Origin: Acinetobacter oleivorans DR1
GTDB taxonomy: Bacteria > Pseudomonadota > Gammaproteobacteria > Pseudomonadales > Moraxellaceae
Reading direction: 5' to 3'
DNA: 64,000 bases
NCBI RefSeq assembly: GCF_000196795.1
Contig: NC_014259.1
Location: 806,001-870,000, forward strand
Of this stretch, positions 7,901 through 14,509 are shown one piece after another. How positions within the stretch are numbered: the first letter of the stretch is position 1; every line of letters begins with the position of its first letter. The translations under genes were made by a program, and so were the position numbers. A model generated the notes under the pieces. That model saw nothing but the letters and a program-made list of their open reading frames with translations, had not been told where the DNA came from and searched no databases.

Positions 7901-10767
7901 GTCAAACGGTGACAGCAACAGCAACTGACCCTGCAGGCAATACTTCATTGCCAGGTTCAGGCGTGGTGTCTGCGGACATTACTGCACCTGTGGTTGCACT
8001 CGATGATGTGTTGACCAATGACAGCACACCAGCACTCACTGGTACAGTGAACGATCCGACTGCGACTGTTGTGGTGACTGTGGATGGTGTGAACTATCCA
8101 GCGACCAACAATGGTGACGGCACCTGGACCCTTGCAGACAATACACTGCCAGCATTAACAGATGGCCCGCATACCATTACCGTGACAGCAACTGACCCTG
8201 CAGGTAATGCAGGAACAGATACAGCTGTGGTAACGATTGATACCACAGCACCGGTCGTGAGCTTCCCGGATGTATCGACCAACGATACGACTCCTGCATT
8301 GACCGGTACGATCGATGATCCTGCTGCGACTGTGGTAGTGACTGTGGATGGCGTGGATTACCCGGCAACCAACAATGGTGACGGTACCTGGACCCTTGCA
8401 GACAATACACTTCCAGTGTTGGCAGATGGCCCGCACACAGTGAGCGTGACTGCAACAGATGTAGCAGGTAACGTTTCAACGCCGGTAACAGGTACAGTGA
8501 CTGTTGATGCAACAGCACCAACCCTTGCAATCACGACAGATGACCTTGCACTTGCGGCAGGTGAAGATGCCAACATCAGCTTCACGTTCAGTGAGGCAGT
8601 AGCAGGCTTTGATGCAAGCGACATCACAGTGGTAGGCGGTACATTGACTGGCCTGACTACGACTGACAACATCACCTGGACAGCAGTGTTCACACCAGAT
8701 GGCACAGGCACAGCACCAAGCATTGCCGTGGCTGACGGTAGTTACACCGATGTCTTGGGCAACTTGGGTACAGGCGATGTACTTGATGGTACAGACGGCT
8801 TTATCGTTGACCTTGTTGCACCGGTGGTGAGCTTCCCGGATGTATCGACCAACGATACGACTCCTGCATTGACCGGTACGATCGATGATCCTGCTGCGAC
8901 TGTGGTAGTGACTGTGGATGGCGTGGATTACCCGGCAACCAACAATGGTGACGGTACCTGGACCCTTGCAGACAATACACTTCCAGTGTTGGCAGATGGC
9001 CCGCACACAGTGAGCGTGACTGCAACAGATGTGGCAGGTAACGTTTCAACGCCGGTAACAGGTACAGTGACTGTTGATGCAACAGCACCAACCCTTGCAA
9101 TCACGACAGATGACCTTGCACTTGCGGCAGGTGAAGATGCCAACATCAGCTTCACGTTCAGTGAGGCAGTAGCAGGCTTTGATGTAAGCGACATCACAGT
9201 GGTAGGCGGTACATTGACTGGCCTGACTACGACTGACAACATCACTTGGACAGCAGTGTTCACACCAGATGGCACAGGCACAGCACCAAGCATTGCCGTG
9301 GCTGATGGTAATTACACCGATGTCTTGGGCAACCTGGGTACAGGCGATGTGCTTGATGGTACAGACGGCTTTATCGTTGACCTTGTTGCACCGGTTGTGA
9401 GCTTCACAGATGCATCTACCAATGACACTACACCTGCGTTGACCGGTACGATCGATGATCCTGCTGCGACTGTGGTGGTGACCGTAGATGGTATTAACTA
9501 CAATGCGACCAACAATGGTGACGGTACCTGGACCCTTGCAGACAATACACTTCCAGTGTTGGCAGATGGTCCGCACACAGTGAGCGTGACTGCAACGGAT
9601 GTGGCAGGTAACGTTTCAACACCTGCGACAGGCACAGTAACTGTTGATGCAACAGCACCAACCCTTGCGATTAGCGCGGATGACCTTGCACTTGCGGCAG
9701 GTGAAACAGCGAACATTACCTTCACGTTCAGTGAAGCAGTGGCAGGCTTTGATGCAACAGATATCACCCTGGTTGGCGGTACCTTAGGTGCATTGACGAC
9801 AACGGATAACATCACTTGGACAGCAGTGTTCACGCCAGATGGCACAGGCACAGCACCAAGCATTACCGTGGCTGATGGTAGCTACACCGATACAGTAGGC
9901 AACCCGGGTACAGGCGATGTGCTTGATGGTACAGACGGCTTTATCGTTGACCTTGTTGCACCGGTTGTGAGCTTCACAGATGCATCTACCAATGACACCA
10001 CACCTGCGTTGACCGGTACGATCGATGATCCTGCTGCGACTGTAGTGGTGACCGTAGATGGTATCAACTACAATGCGACCAACAATGGTGACGGTACCTG
10101 GACGCTTGCAGACAATACGCTTCCAGTGTTGGCAGATGGCCCGCACACAGTGAGCGTGACTGCAACGGATGTGGCAGGTAACGTTTCAACACCTGCGACA
10201 GGCACAGTAACTGTTGATGCAACAGCACCAACCCTTGCGATTAGCGCAGATGACCTTGCACTTGCGGCAGGTGAAACAGCGAACATTACCTTCACGTTCA
10301 GTGAAGCAGTGGCAGGCTTTGATGCAACTGATATCACCCTCGTTGGCGGTACCTTAGGTGCATTGACGACAACGGATAACATCACTTGGACAGCAGTGTT
10401 CACGCCAGATGGCACAGGCACAGCACCAAGCATTACCGTGGCTGATGGTAGCTACACCGATACAGTAGGCAACCCGGGTACAGGCGATGTGCTTGATGGT
10501 ACAGACGGCTTTGTTGTAGATATTGTGCCACCAACACTTGCGATTACCGCGGATGACCTTGCACTTGCGGCAGGCGAAACAGCGAACATCACCTTCACGT
10601 TCAGTGAAGCAGTGGCAGGCTTTGATGCAACAGATATATGCAACAGATGTGACCTTGGCAGGTGGTACGCTTACTGGCTTGACTACAGCAGATGGTGGTG
10701 TGACCTGGACAGCGACCTTCACTCAAGATGGCAGTGCAACAGCACCGAGCATCAGTGTGGCGGATAA
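1978..10767 (+). CDS. bap: Bap-type biofilm-associated adhesin, N-terminal part (frame ends at a frameshift)
   Basis: Giant surface adhesin of the Acinetobacter Bap type, whose family role is cell-cell adhesion in biofilms after type I secretion. The start is supported by AAGGA eight bases before ATG. Residues 1-75 form the BapA-prefix-like module (motif REGTNAVIRLKNGETIVIEGFF). An Asp-Ala run follows near 97-111, then a hydrophobic stretch (PWLWAIPLVAGGIIAAA) near 158, then Ig-like repeats rich in Thr/Val/Asp with AGN and TDP(A)AGN motifs. The frame enters a nonsense tail of about 40 residues after position 10635 and stops, so this 2929-residue product would lack the C-terminal secretion signal, which lies downstream in another frame. 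Removing 13 bases restores a single protein of about 4124 residues. Either a true inactivating (or reversible) mutation or a sequencing/assembly error in repeats. Confidence 0.85.
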   Translation: MPEIQIIAKDSHDTLSTIKGTSASLTEASVVLVKVAASDVLVVNREGTNAVIRLKNGETIVIEGFFSGTAEPKDNSLVFQDENGQLIWAKFKDAENDADADADADADADSDVEPQALVAEDLPAALPAEAPQELVSDVIYQPISSIEPLLYHDGGINPWLWAIPLVAGGIIAAASNHDSNNDSSTPTDTTPPNTDGVNFSVNSVTSDNVLNASEAAGNVTITGILKNIPADAANTVVTVVINGQEYTAIVDKVAGTWSVSVPGSGLKADPDQTIDATVTFTDAAGNSSTVKDTQTYTVDTTAPNAPVIDPVNGTDPITGTAEPGSTVTVTYPDGSTKTVVAGPDGTWSVDNPGDLKDGDTVTAVATDPAGNTSGPGTAIVDAVGPNTDGVNFAVDSVTADNVINASEASGNVTITGVLKNVPADATNTVVTVVINGQTYTATVDKVAGTWSVSVPGSGLVADADKTIDAKVTFTDAAGNSSTVNDTQTYTLDTSAPTVALDDVLTNDSTPVLTGTVNDPTATVVVTVDGVNYPATNNGDGTWTLADNTLPVLTDGPHTITVTATDAAGNKGTDTGVVTVDTAAPNTGSVNFAIDSVTSDNVINASEASGNVTITGVLKNVPADVTNTVVTVVINGQTYTATVDSAAGTWTVSVPGSGLVADADKTIDAKVTFTDAAGNSSTVNDTQTYTVDTTAPNAPVLDPINATDPVTGTAEPGSTVTVSFPDGTTATVVAGTDGTWSVPNPGDLKDGDTVTAVATDPAGNPSLPGTGIVDAVGPNTDGVNFAVDSVTADNVINVSEASGNVTITGVLKNVPADATNTVVTVVINGQTYTATVDSAAGTWTVSVPGSGLVADADKTIDAKVTFTDAAGNSSTVNDTQTYTVDTTAPNAPVLDPINATDPVTGTAEPGSTVTVSFPDGTTATVVAGTDGSWSVPNPGDLTDGQTVTATATDPAGNTSLPGSGVVSADITAPVVALDDVLTNDSTPALTGTVNDPTATVVVTVDGVDYPATNNGDGTWTLADNTLPALTDGPHTITVTATDPAGNAGTDTAVVTIDTTAPNAPVLDPINATDPVTGTAEPGSTVTVSFPDGTTATVVAGTDGSWSVPNPGDLTDGQTVTATATDPAGNTSLPGSGVVSADITAPVVALDDVLTNDSTPALTGTVNDPTATVVVTVDGVNYPATNNGDGTWTLADNTLPALTDGPHTITVTATDPAGNAGTDTAVVTIDTTAPNAPVLDPINATDPVTGTAEPGSTVTVSFPDGTTATVVAGTDGTWSVPNPGDLTDGQTVTATATDPAGNTSLPGSGVVSADITAPVVALDDVLTNDSTPALTGTVNDPTATVVVTVDGVNYPATNNGDGTWTLADNTLPALTDGPHTITVTATDAAGNVGTDTAVVTVDTTAPNAPVLDPINATDPVTGTAEPGSTVTVSFPDGTTATVVAGTDGTWSVPNPGDLTDGQTVTATATDPAGNTSLPGSGVVSADITAPVVALDDVLTNDSTPALTGTVNDPTATVVVTVDGVNYPATNNGDGTWTLADNTLPALTDGPHTITVTATDPAGNVGSDTAVVTIDTTAPNAPVLDPINATDPVTGTAEPGSTVTVSFPDGTTATVVAGTDGSWSVPNPGDLTDGQTVTATATDPAGNTSLPGSGVVSADITAPVVALDDVLTNDSTPALTGTVNDPTATVVVTVDGVNYPATNNGDGTWTLADNTLPALTDGPHTITVTATDPAGNAGTDTAVVTIDTTAPNAPVLDPINATDPVTGTAEPGSTVTVSFPDGTTATVVAGTDGTWSVPNPGDLTDGQTVTATATDPAGNTSLPGSGVVSADITAPVVALDDVLTNDSTPALTGTVNDPTATVVVTVDGVNYPATNNGDGTWTLADNTLPALTDGPHTITVTATDPAGNAGTDTAVVTIDTTAPNAPVLDPINATDPVTGTAEPGSTVTVSFPDGTTATVVAGTDGTWSVPNPGDLTDGQTVTATATDPAGNTSLPGSGVVSADITAPVVALDDVLTNDSTPALTGTVNDPTATVVVTVDGVNYPATNNGDGTWTLADNTLPALTDGPHTITVTATDPAGNAGTDTAVVTIDTTAPVVSFPDVSTNDTTPALTGTIDDPAATVVVTVDGVDYPATNNGDGTWTLADNTLPVLADGPHTVSVTATDVAGNVSTPVTGTVTVDATAPTLAITTDDLALAAGEDANISFTFSEAVAGFDASDITVVGGTLTGLTTTDNITWTAVFTPDGTGTAPSIAVADGSYTDVLGNLGTGDVLDGTDGFIVDLVAPVVSFPDVSTNDTTPALTGTIDDPAATVVVTVDGVDYPATNNGDGTWTLADNTLPVLADGPHTVSVTATDVAGNVSTPVTGTVTVDATAPTLAITTDDLALAAGEDANISFTFSEAVAGFDVSDITVVGGTLTGLTTTDNITWTAVFTPDGTGTAPSIAVADGNYTDVLGNLGTGDVLDGTDGFIVDLVAPVVSFTDASTNDTTPALTGTIDDPAATVVVTVDGINYNATNNGDGTWTLADNTLPVLADGPHTVSVTATDVAGNVSTPATGTVTVDATAPTLAISADDLALAAGETANITFTFSEAVAGFDATDITLVGGTLGALTTTDNITWTAVFTPDGTGTAPSITVADGSYTDTVGNPGTGDVLDGTDGFIVDLVAPVVSFTDASTNDTTPALTGTIDDPAATVVVTVDGINYNATNNGDGTWTLADNTLPVLADGPHTVSVTATDVAGNVSTPATGTVTVDATAPTLAISADDLALAAGETANITFTFSEAVAGFDATDITLVGGTLGALTTTDNITWTAVFTPDGTGTAPSITVADGSYTDTVGNPGTGDVLDGTDGFVVDIVPPTLAITADDLALAAGETANITFTFSEAVAGFDATDICNRCDLGRWYAYWLDYSRWWCDLDSDLHSRWQCNSTEHQCGG
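2266..2310 (+). repeat. Asp-Ala dipeptide (hexanucleotide) repeat in the adhesin
   Basis: Fifteen codons alternate GAY and GCN (Asp-Ala) and close with Asp-Ser-Asp. The unit is six bases, so copy changes would alter protein length without changing frame. It lies between the N-terminal module and the hydrophobic stretch and probably acts as an acidic linker. Confidence 0.8.
2551..4638 (+). repeat. Mosaic of three Ig-like repeat types in bap
   Basis: Four copies of a long unit beginning PNTDGVNF / PNTGSVNF start at 2551, 3130, 3727 and 4306. The second is followed by a unit with the LTNDSTP motif and the first and third by a unit beginning PNAPV(I/L)DP, so composite periods are 579 or 597 bases. 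The fourth leads into the regular downstream array. Copies are similar but clearly diverged at DNA level compared with the next array. Confidence 0.85.
4639..8250 (+). repeat. Array of seven 516-bp repeats in bap
   Basis: Exactly seven units of 516 bases (172 residues) start at 4639, 5155, 5671, 6187, 6703, 7219 and 7735. Each is a pair of Ig-like domains: one starting PNAPVLDPINATDP and one with VVALDDVLTNDSTP. Neighbouring copies are nearly identical at DNA level, with a small set of alternating variants such as Ser or Thr before WSVPNPGD. This points to recent duplication or gene conversion and makes the region prone to assembly collapse. Confidence 0.95.
8251..10530 (+). repeat. Array of four 570-bp repeats in bap
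   Basis: Four units of 570 bases (190 residues) start at 8251, 8821, 9391 and 9961. Each combines a PVVSF(P/T)D domain with a domain starting APTLAI and containing FTFSEAVAGFD. Units 1-2 and units 3-4 form two closely matching pairs (PDVSTND versus TDASTND), suggesting duplication of single units. Confidence 0.95.
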
Positions 10768-12315
10768 CACTTATACAGACCTTGCAGGTAACCTAGGTAC
10801 AGGCGCTAACCTTGCTGGCTTGACTTCAGATGTGGTAGCACCGACGCTTGCGATCAGTGCAACAGACCTGAATCTGGCTCTTGGTGAGAGCACCACAGTG
10901 ACCTTCACGTTCAGTGAGGCAGTGGCAGGCTTTGATGCAACAGATGTAACCTTGGCAGGTGGTACGCTTACTGGCTTGACCACAGCAGATGGTGGTGTGA
11001 CCTGGACAGCGACCTTCACTCAAGATGGCAGTGCAACAGCACCGAGCATCAGTGTGGCGGATAACACTTATACTGACCTTGCAGGTAACCTGGGTACTGG
11101 CGCTAACCTTGCTGGCTTGACTTCAGATGTGGTAGCACCGACGCTTGCGATCAGTGCAACAGACCTGAATCTTGCTCTTGGTGAAAGCACCACAGTGACC
11201 TTCACATTCAGTGAAGCAGTAACTGGCTTTGATGCAACTGATGTGACCTTGGCAGGTGGTACGCTTACTGGCTTGACCACAGCAGATGGTGGTGTGACCT
11301 GGACAGCGACCTTCACTCAAGATGGCAGTGCAACAGCACCGAGCATCAGTGTGGCGGATAACACTTATACTGACCTTGCAGGTAACCTGGGTACAGGCGC
11401 TAACCTTGCTGGCTTGACTTCAGATGTGGTAGCACCGACGCTTGCGATCAGTGCAACAGACCTGAATCTTGCTCTTGGTGAAAGCACCACAGTGACCTTC
11501 ACATTCAGTGAAGCAGTAACTGGCTTTGATGCAACTGATGTGACCTTGGCAGGTGGTACGCTTACTGGCTTGACCACAGCAGATGGTGGTGTGACCTGGA
11601 CAGCGACCTTCACTCAAGATGGCAGTGCAACAGCACCGAGCATCAGTGTGGCGGATAACACTTATACTGACCTTGCAGGTAACCTGGGTACAGGCGCTAA
11701 CCTTGCTGGCCTGACTTCAGATGTGGTAGCACCGACGCTTGCGATCAGTGCAACAGACCTGAATCTTGCTCTTGGTGAAAGCACCACAGTGACCTTCACA
11801 TTCAGTGAAGCAGTAACTGGCTTTGATGCAACAGATGTGACCTTGGCAGGTGGTACGCTTACTGGCTTGACTACAGCAGATGGTGGTGTGACCTGGACAG
11901 CGACCTTCACTCAAGATGGCAGTGCAACAGCACCGAGCATCAGTGTTGCAAATAACACCTATACTGACCTTGCAGGTAACCTAGGTACTGGTGCGGCATT
12001 GGCTGGTTTAGTGGCAGATATTGTTGCACCGACGCTTGCGATCAGTGCAACAGACCTTAACCTGTCTGTAGGTGAAAGTACCACAGTAACCTTCACATTC
12101 AGTGAAGCAGTAACTGGCTTTGATGCAACAGATGTGACCTTGGCAGGTGGTACGCTTACTGGCTTGACCACAGCAGATGGTGGTGTGACCTGGACAGCAA
12201 CCTTCACTCAAGATGGCAGTGCAACAGCACCGAGCTTGAGTGTTGCAAATAACACCTATACTGACCTTGCAGGTAACCTGGGTACTGGCGCTAACCTTGC
12301 TGGTCTTGTTCTTGT
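10531..12315 (+). repeat. Array of 297-bp repeats in bap, first unit hybrid
   Basis: Units beginning PTLAISATDLNL start at 10841, 11138, 11435, 11732 and 12029 with a period of 297 bases (99 residues). The unit before them (10531-10840) is a hybrid: its first part matches the 570-bp repeat type and its second part the 297-bp type. It is 310 bases long, which is 297 plus exactly 13, the size of the frame-breaking duplication it contains. Confidence 0.92.
10627..10648 (+). other. 13-bp direct duplication causing a frameshift in bap
   Basis: The 9-mer GCAACAGAT occurs twice, 13 bases apart (10627 and 10640), separated by ATAT. Sibling repeats have it once at this place. The extra 13 bases shift translation from frame 1 to frame 2. 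The position is the seam between the two repeat types, so slippage, unequal recombination or an assembly join are all possible. Confidence 0.85.
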
Positions 12316-14365
12316 GCCAACAATTACTGCACATGACAATGTAGATAGTGTGGCAATTGATATTGTTCCATTAACTACAACGGGTATTAATGCTGGTTCT
12401 GCAACCTATCTAGCATTGATAGGCGTAACCGAGGGGCTCAACGTATCGCTTCTAGGTACCCCGAGTGTGAGCTTCAGTATTGCTGCTGGACATACTTCAG
12501 ACGCAACGATTAGCTATGGCGCTTTACTAAGTTTGTCTTTGCTTAACGACTATAAAATAGTGTTACAAAAACAAGCACCAGATGGTTCGTGGCAGAATGT
12601 TGCAGGTGATGCTAGTACGGGATTAATTAACGTCGGAATACTCGGTGGTAACGGATTCGGTGCGACTATCACAGACTTGGCAAGTGGTTCTTATAGAGCG
12701 TTTATGGTCTATACCGGTGTTGGTGTAGGATTGTTAGGCACAATGAGTGTGGTTCGCGATGACTATAATCACACAGTAGTACCTACATATAGTGCAGCAA
12801 CAGTGAGCGGTAATGTGCTTACGGATGATGATTCGACTATATATGGTCCTTCATATGTGCCAGATACAATTACTGGAACAACAGTAGTGTCTACAGTTGT
12901 GGGTGAGCAAGTGGGTGCAATACCAACATCTATTGGTTCTTCTACAGCGGTCACTGGAGCTTATGGAACACTTACTATCTCTGCAAATGGTTCATACAGC
13001 TATACACCAACTGCTAATGCTGCAAACATTGGCAAAGTAGATAGCTTCACTTACACCATTACTGATCCTGTATCAGGTGGTACTAGCACAGCGGTATTGC
13101 ACATACAAATTGGATCACCTGATGTCAGCATTACTTGGAATACTGCTAGTCCTGGAACGGATGGTACGACTCAAATCGTTGCCAATGCAGACCAAGCTGT
13201 TGCAACGGTTGATTTTAGTAACTCAACTGATACACCTGTAGATGTTCCAAGTCCGAACATAACAATCAACTTGATTGGTTCGACTTCTGTAATTTCTAAT
13301 ACTTTCACCGTTGGGGCTGGAGAATTAGTAGATGTACAGGTAGCAGCAACTTATGCTAACCAACCATTGTTGAGTGCATTACCAACAGTGAGCTATGTTG
13401 TTCAGCAATTTGTTGGTGGAGTATGGGTTGATACTACTTATACTGGTTCGGCGACAGCGCTTGCGAGTGTGGGTGGTATTAGTCTCGGGACTGTAGCTTT
13501 CCAAGATTCCGTTCTACACTTGGAAGCAGGTACATACCGTGTTCAATATACGTTGACAGCGATTACACTTGGTGTGACCACATTGGATACTCAAGTAACG
13601 ACCACTACAACTCACTTGAACAATTATTCATCTGACTGGATTCATGGAAACATTGTCCATGGTGACACAATAGGTGGAGTTGCAGACAGTGGTATCTTTA
13701 CTGCTGATAGTGTCAAACTTTATGTTGAAACAAGTCCTGGTGTATATGTTGAGGCTACTGGACAATCTATTACTACTGCGAATGGTACATTTGTGATCAA
13801 TTCGAATGGTGACTATGATTACCGTGCCAATACTTCATCGTTAACATTAGCGAATCCAACCGATACCATTAACTATAAGTTAGTGGCAGCGAATGGCGCC
13901 GAGTCTTTATCATCATTGACGGTTAACCTGACTACTTCTGATTACAATACTCATGTAATTAGTACATCAGGAAATGACACGTTCAATACGGATACTGGCA
14001 CGATTGGGGCTGGTTCAGATACTCTCATTTACCATGTATTAAACAATGTTGCTATAGGTAATGGTGGTAATACAGGTGGTAATGGCGTAGATACTTGGAC
14101 TAACTTCCATGTGGGTAATGTCGCTACAGACCAGCAAGCCGACCTGATTGATATCAGAGGATTACTCGATGGAGCTCAAACAGACCTTACTATTGGACAA
14201 TATATCAATGTCGTTGTAAGTGGTGGTAATACAACAATTCAAATTGACCGTGATGGGTTAACTGGGGTGATTTTACCTACAAATAACTTTACGAATCTGT
14301 TGGTTTTACAAGGTGTTGTTACTAGTGAGGCAGAGTTACTTGCTAATGGTCAAATTATCTATTAA
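10637..14365 (+). CDS. bap: Bap-type adhesin, C-terminal part with type I secretion signal
   Basis: Continuation of the upstream adhesin in the other frame; the open frame reaches back to 10523, but homologous coding begins about 10637 and no real start or Shine-Dalgarno site is seen, so it is unlikely to be made on its own. It carries about six 99-residue repeats to 12315, then about 550 residues of unique sequence with a VCBS/Bap-C-like region (motif YGTLTISANGSYSYTPT). The last 130 residues match the type I secretion C-terminal domain (VC_A0849 subclass style): GNDTF, then TWTNFHVGNV, QADLIDI and an INVVVSGGNTTIQIDRDG segment. The family is exported by an ABC transporter, membrane-fusion protein and TolC-like channel; none of these is in the window. 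Confidence 0.8.
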   Translation, partial: YATDVTLAGGTLTGLTTADGGVTWTATFTQDGSATAPSISVADNTYTDLAGNLGTGANLAGLTSDVVAPTLAISATDLNLALGESTTVTFTFSEAVAGFDATDVTLAGGTLTGLTTADGGVTWTATFTQDGSATAPSISVADNTYTDLAGNLGTGANLAGLTSDVVAPTLAISATDLNLALGESTTVTFTFSEAVTGFDATDVTLAGGTLTGLTTADGGVTWTATFTQDGSATAPSISVADNTYTDLAGNLGTGANLAGLTSDVVAPTLAISATDLNLALGESTTVTFTFSEAVTGFDATDVTLAGGTLTGLTTADGGVTWTATFTQDGSATAPSISVADNTYTDLAGNLGTGANLAGLTSDVVAPTLAISATDLNLALGESTTVTFTFSEAVTGFDATDVTLAGGTLTGLTTADGGVTWTATFTQDGSATAPSISVANNTYTDLAGNLGTGAALAGLVADIVAPTLAISATDLNLSVGESTTVTFTFSEAVTGFDATDVTLAGGTLTGLTTADGGVTWTATFTQDGSATAPSLSVANNTYTDLAGNLGTGANLAGLVLVPTITAHDNVDSVAIDIVPLTTTGINAGSATYLALIGVTEGLNVSLLGTPSVSFSIAAGHTSDATISYGALLSLSLLNDYKIVLQKQAPDGSWQNVAGDASTGLINVGILGGNGFGATITDLASGSYRAFMVYTGVGVGLLGTMSVVRDDYNHTVVPTYSAATVSGNVLTDDDSTIYGPSYVPDTITGTTVVSTVVGEQVGAIPTSIGSSTAVTGAYGTLTISANGSYSYTPTANAANIGKVDSFTYTITDPVSGGTSTAVLHIQIGSPDVSITWNTASPGTDGTTQIVANADQAVATVDFSNSTDTPVDVPSPNITINLIGSTSVISNTFTVGAGELVDVQVAATYANQPLLSALPTVSYVVQQFVGGVWVDTTYTGSATALASVGGISLGTVAFQDSVLHLEAGTYRVQYTLTAITLGVTTLDTQVTTTTTHLNNYSSDWIHGNIVHGDTIGGVADSGIFTADSVKLYVETSPGVYVEATGQSITTANGTFVINSNGDYDYRANTSSLTLANPTDTINYKLVAANGAESLSSLTVNLTTSDYNTHVISTSGNDTFNTDTGTIGAGSDTLIYHVLNNVAIGNGGNTGGNGVDTWTNFHVGNVATDQQADLIDIRGLLDGAQTDLTIGQYINVVVSGGNTTIQIDRDGLTGVILPTNNFTNLLVLQGVVTSEAELLANGQIIY

Positions 14366-14382
14366 TAGATAATTAACCAAAT

Positions 14383-14411
14383 AAAAAAGAGCCTTCGGGC
14401 TCTTTTTTTTA
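14383..14411 (+). terminator. Rho-independent terminator after bap
   Basis: Perfect 11-bp stem AAAAAAGAGCC / GGCTCTTTTTT with a stable TTCG tetraloop and a T-run, 18 bases after the stop codon. Confidence 0.93.
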
Positions 14412-14509
14412 TGTTTAAACAATACGTTAATCTAGCTTTTAGCTTGTCCGTGCTATGATGTATTGAAAATTTTATAGAACAACAATTAACGAATAGGGAC
14501 TAAATTCGA

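Noticed and set aside
10523..10636. ATG at 10523 as a genuine internal start for the second half of bap
   Set aside because: The first 38 or so codons of that frame translate repeat DNA out of its normal frame, and no ribosome site precedes the ATG; only sequence after about 10637 matches sibling repeats.
4639..12315. Regular direct repeats as a possible CRISPR or other non-coding array
   Set aside because: Units are 297-570 bases, stay in one reading frame and encode Ig-like domains; there are no short repeats with unique spacers and no cas genes.
2967..12334. Many minus-strand open frames of 60-180 codons opposite the bap repeats
   Set aside because: They recur with the repeat periods (516, 570, 297 bases), lack ribosome sites and disappear outside the repeats; they are shadows of the coding strand's codon bias.
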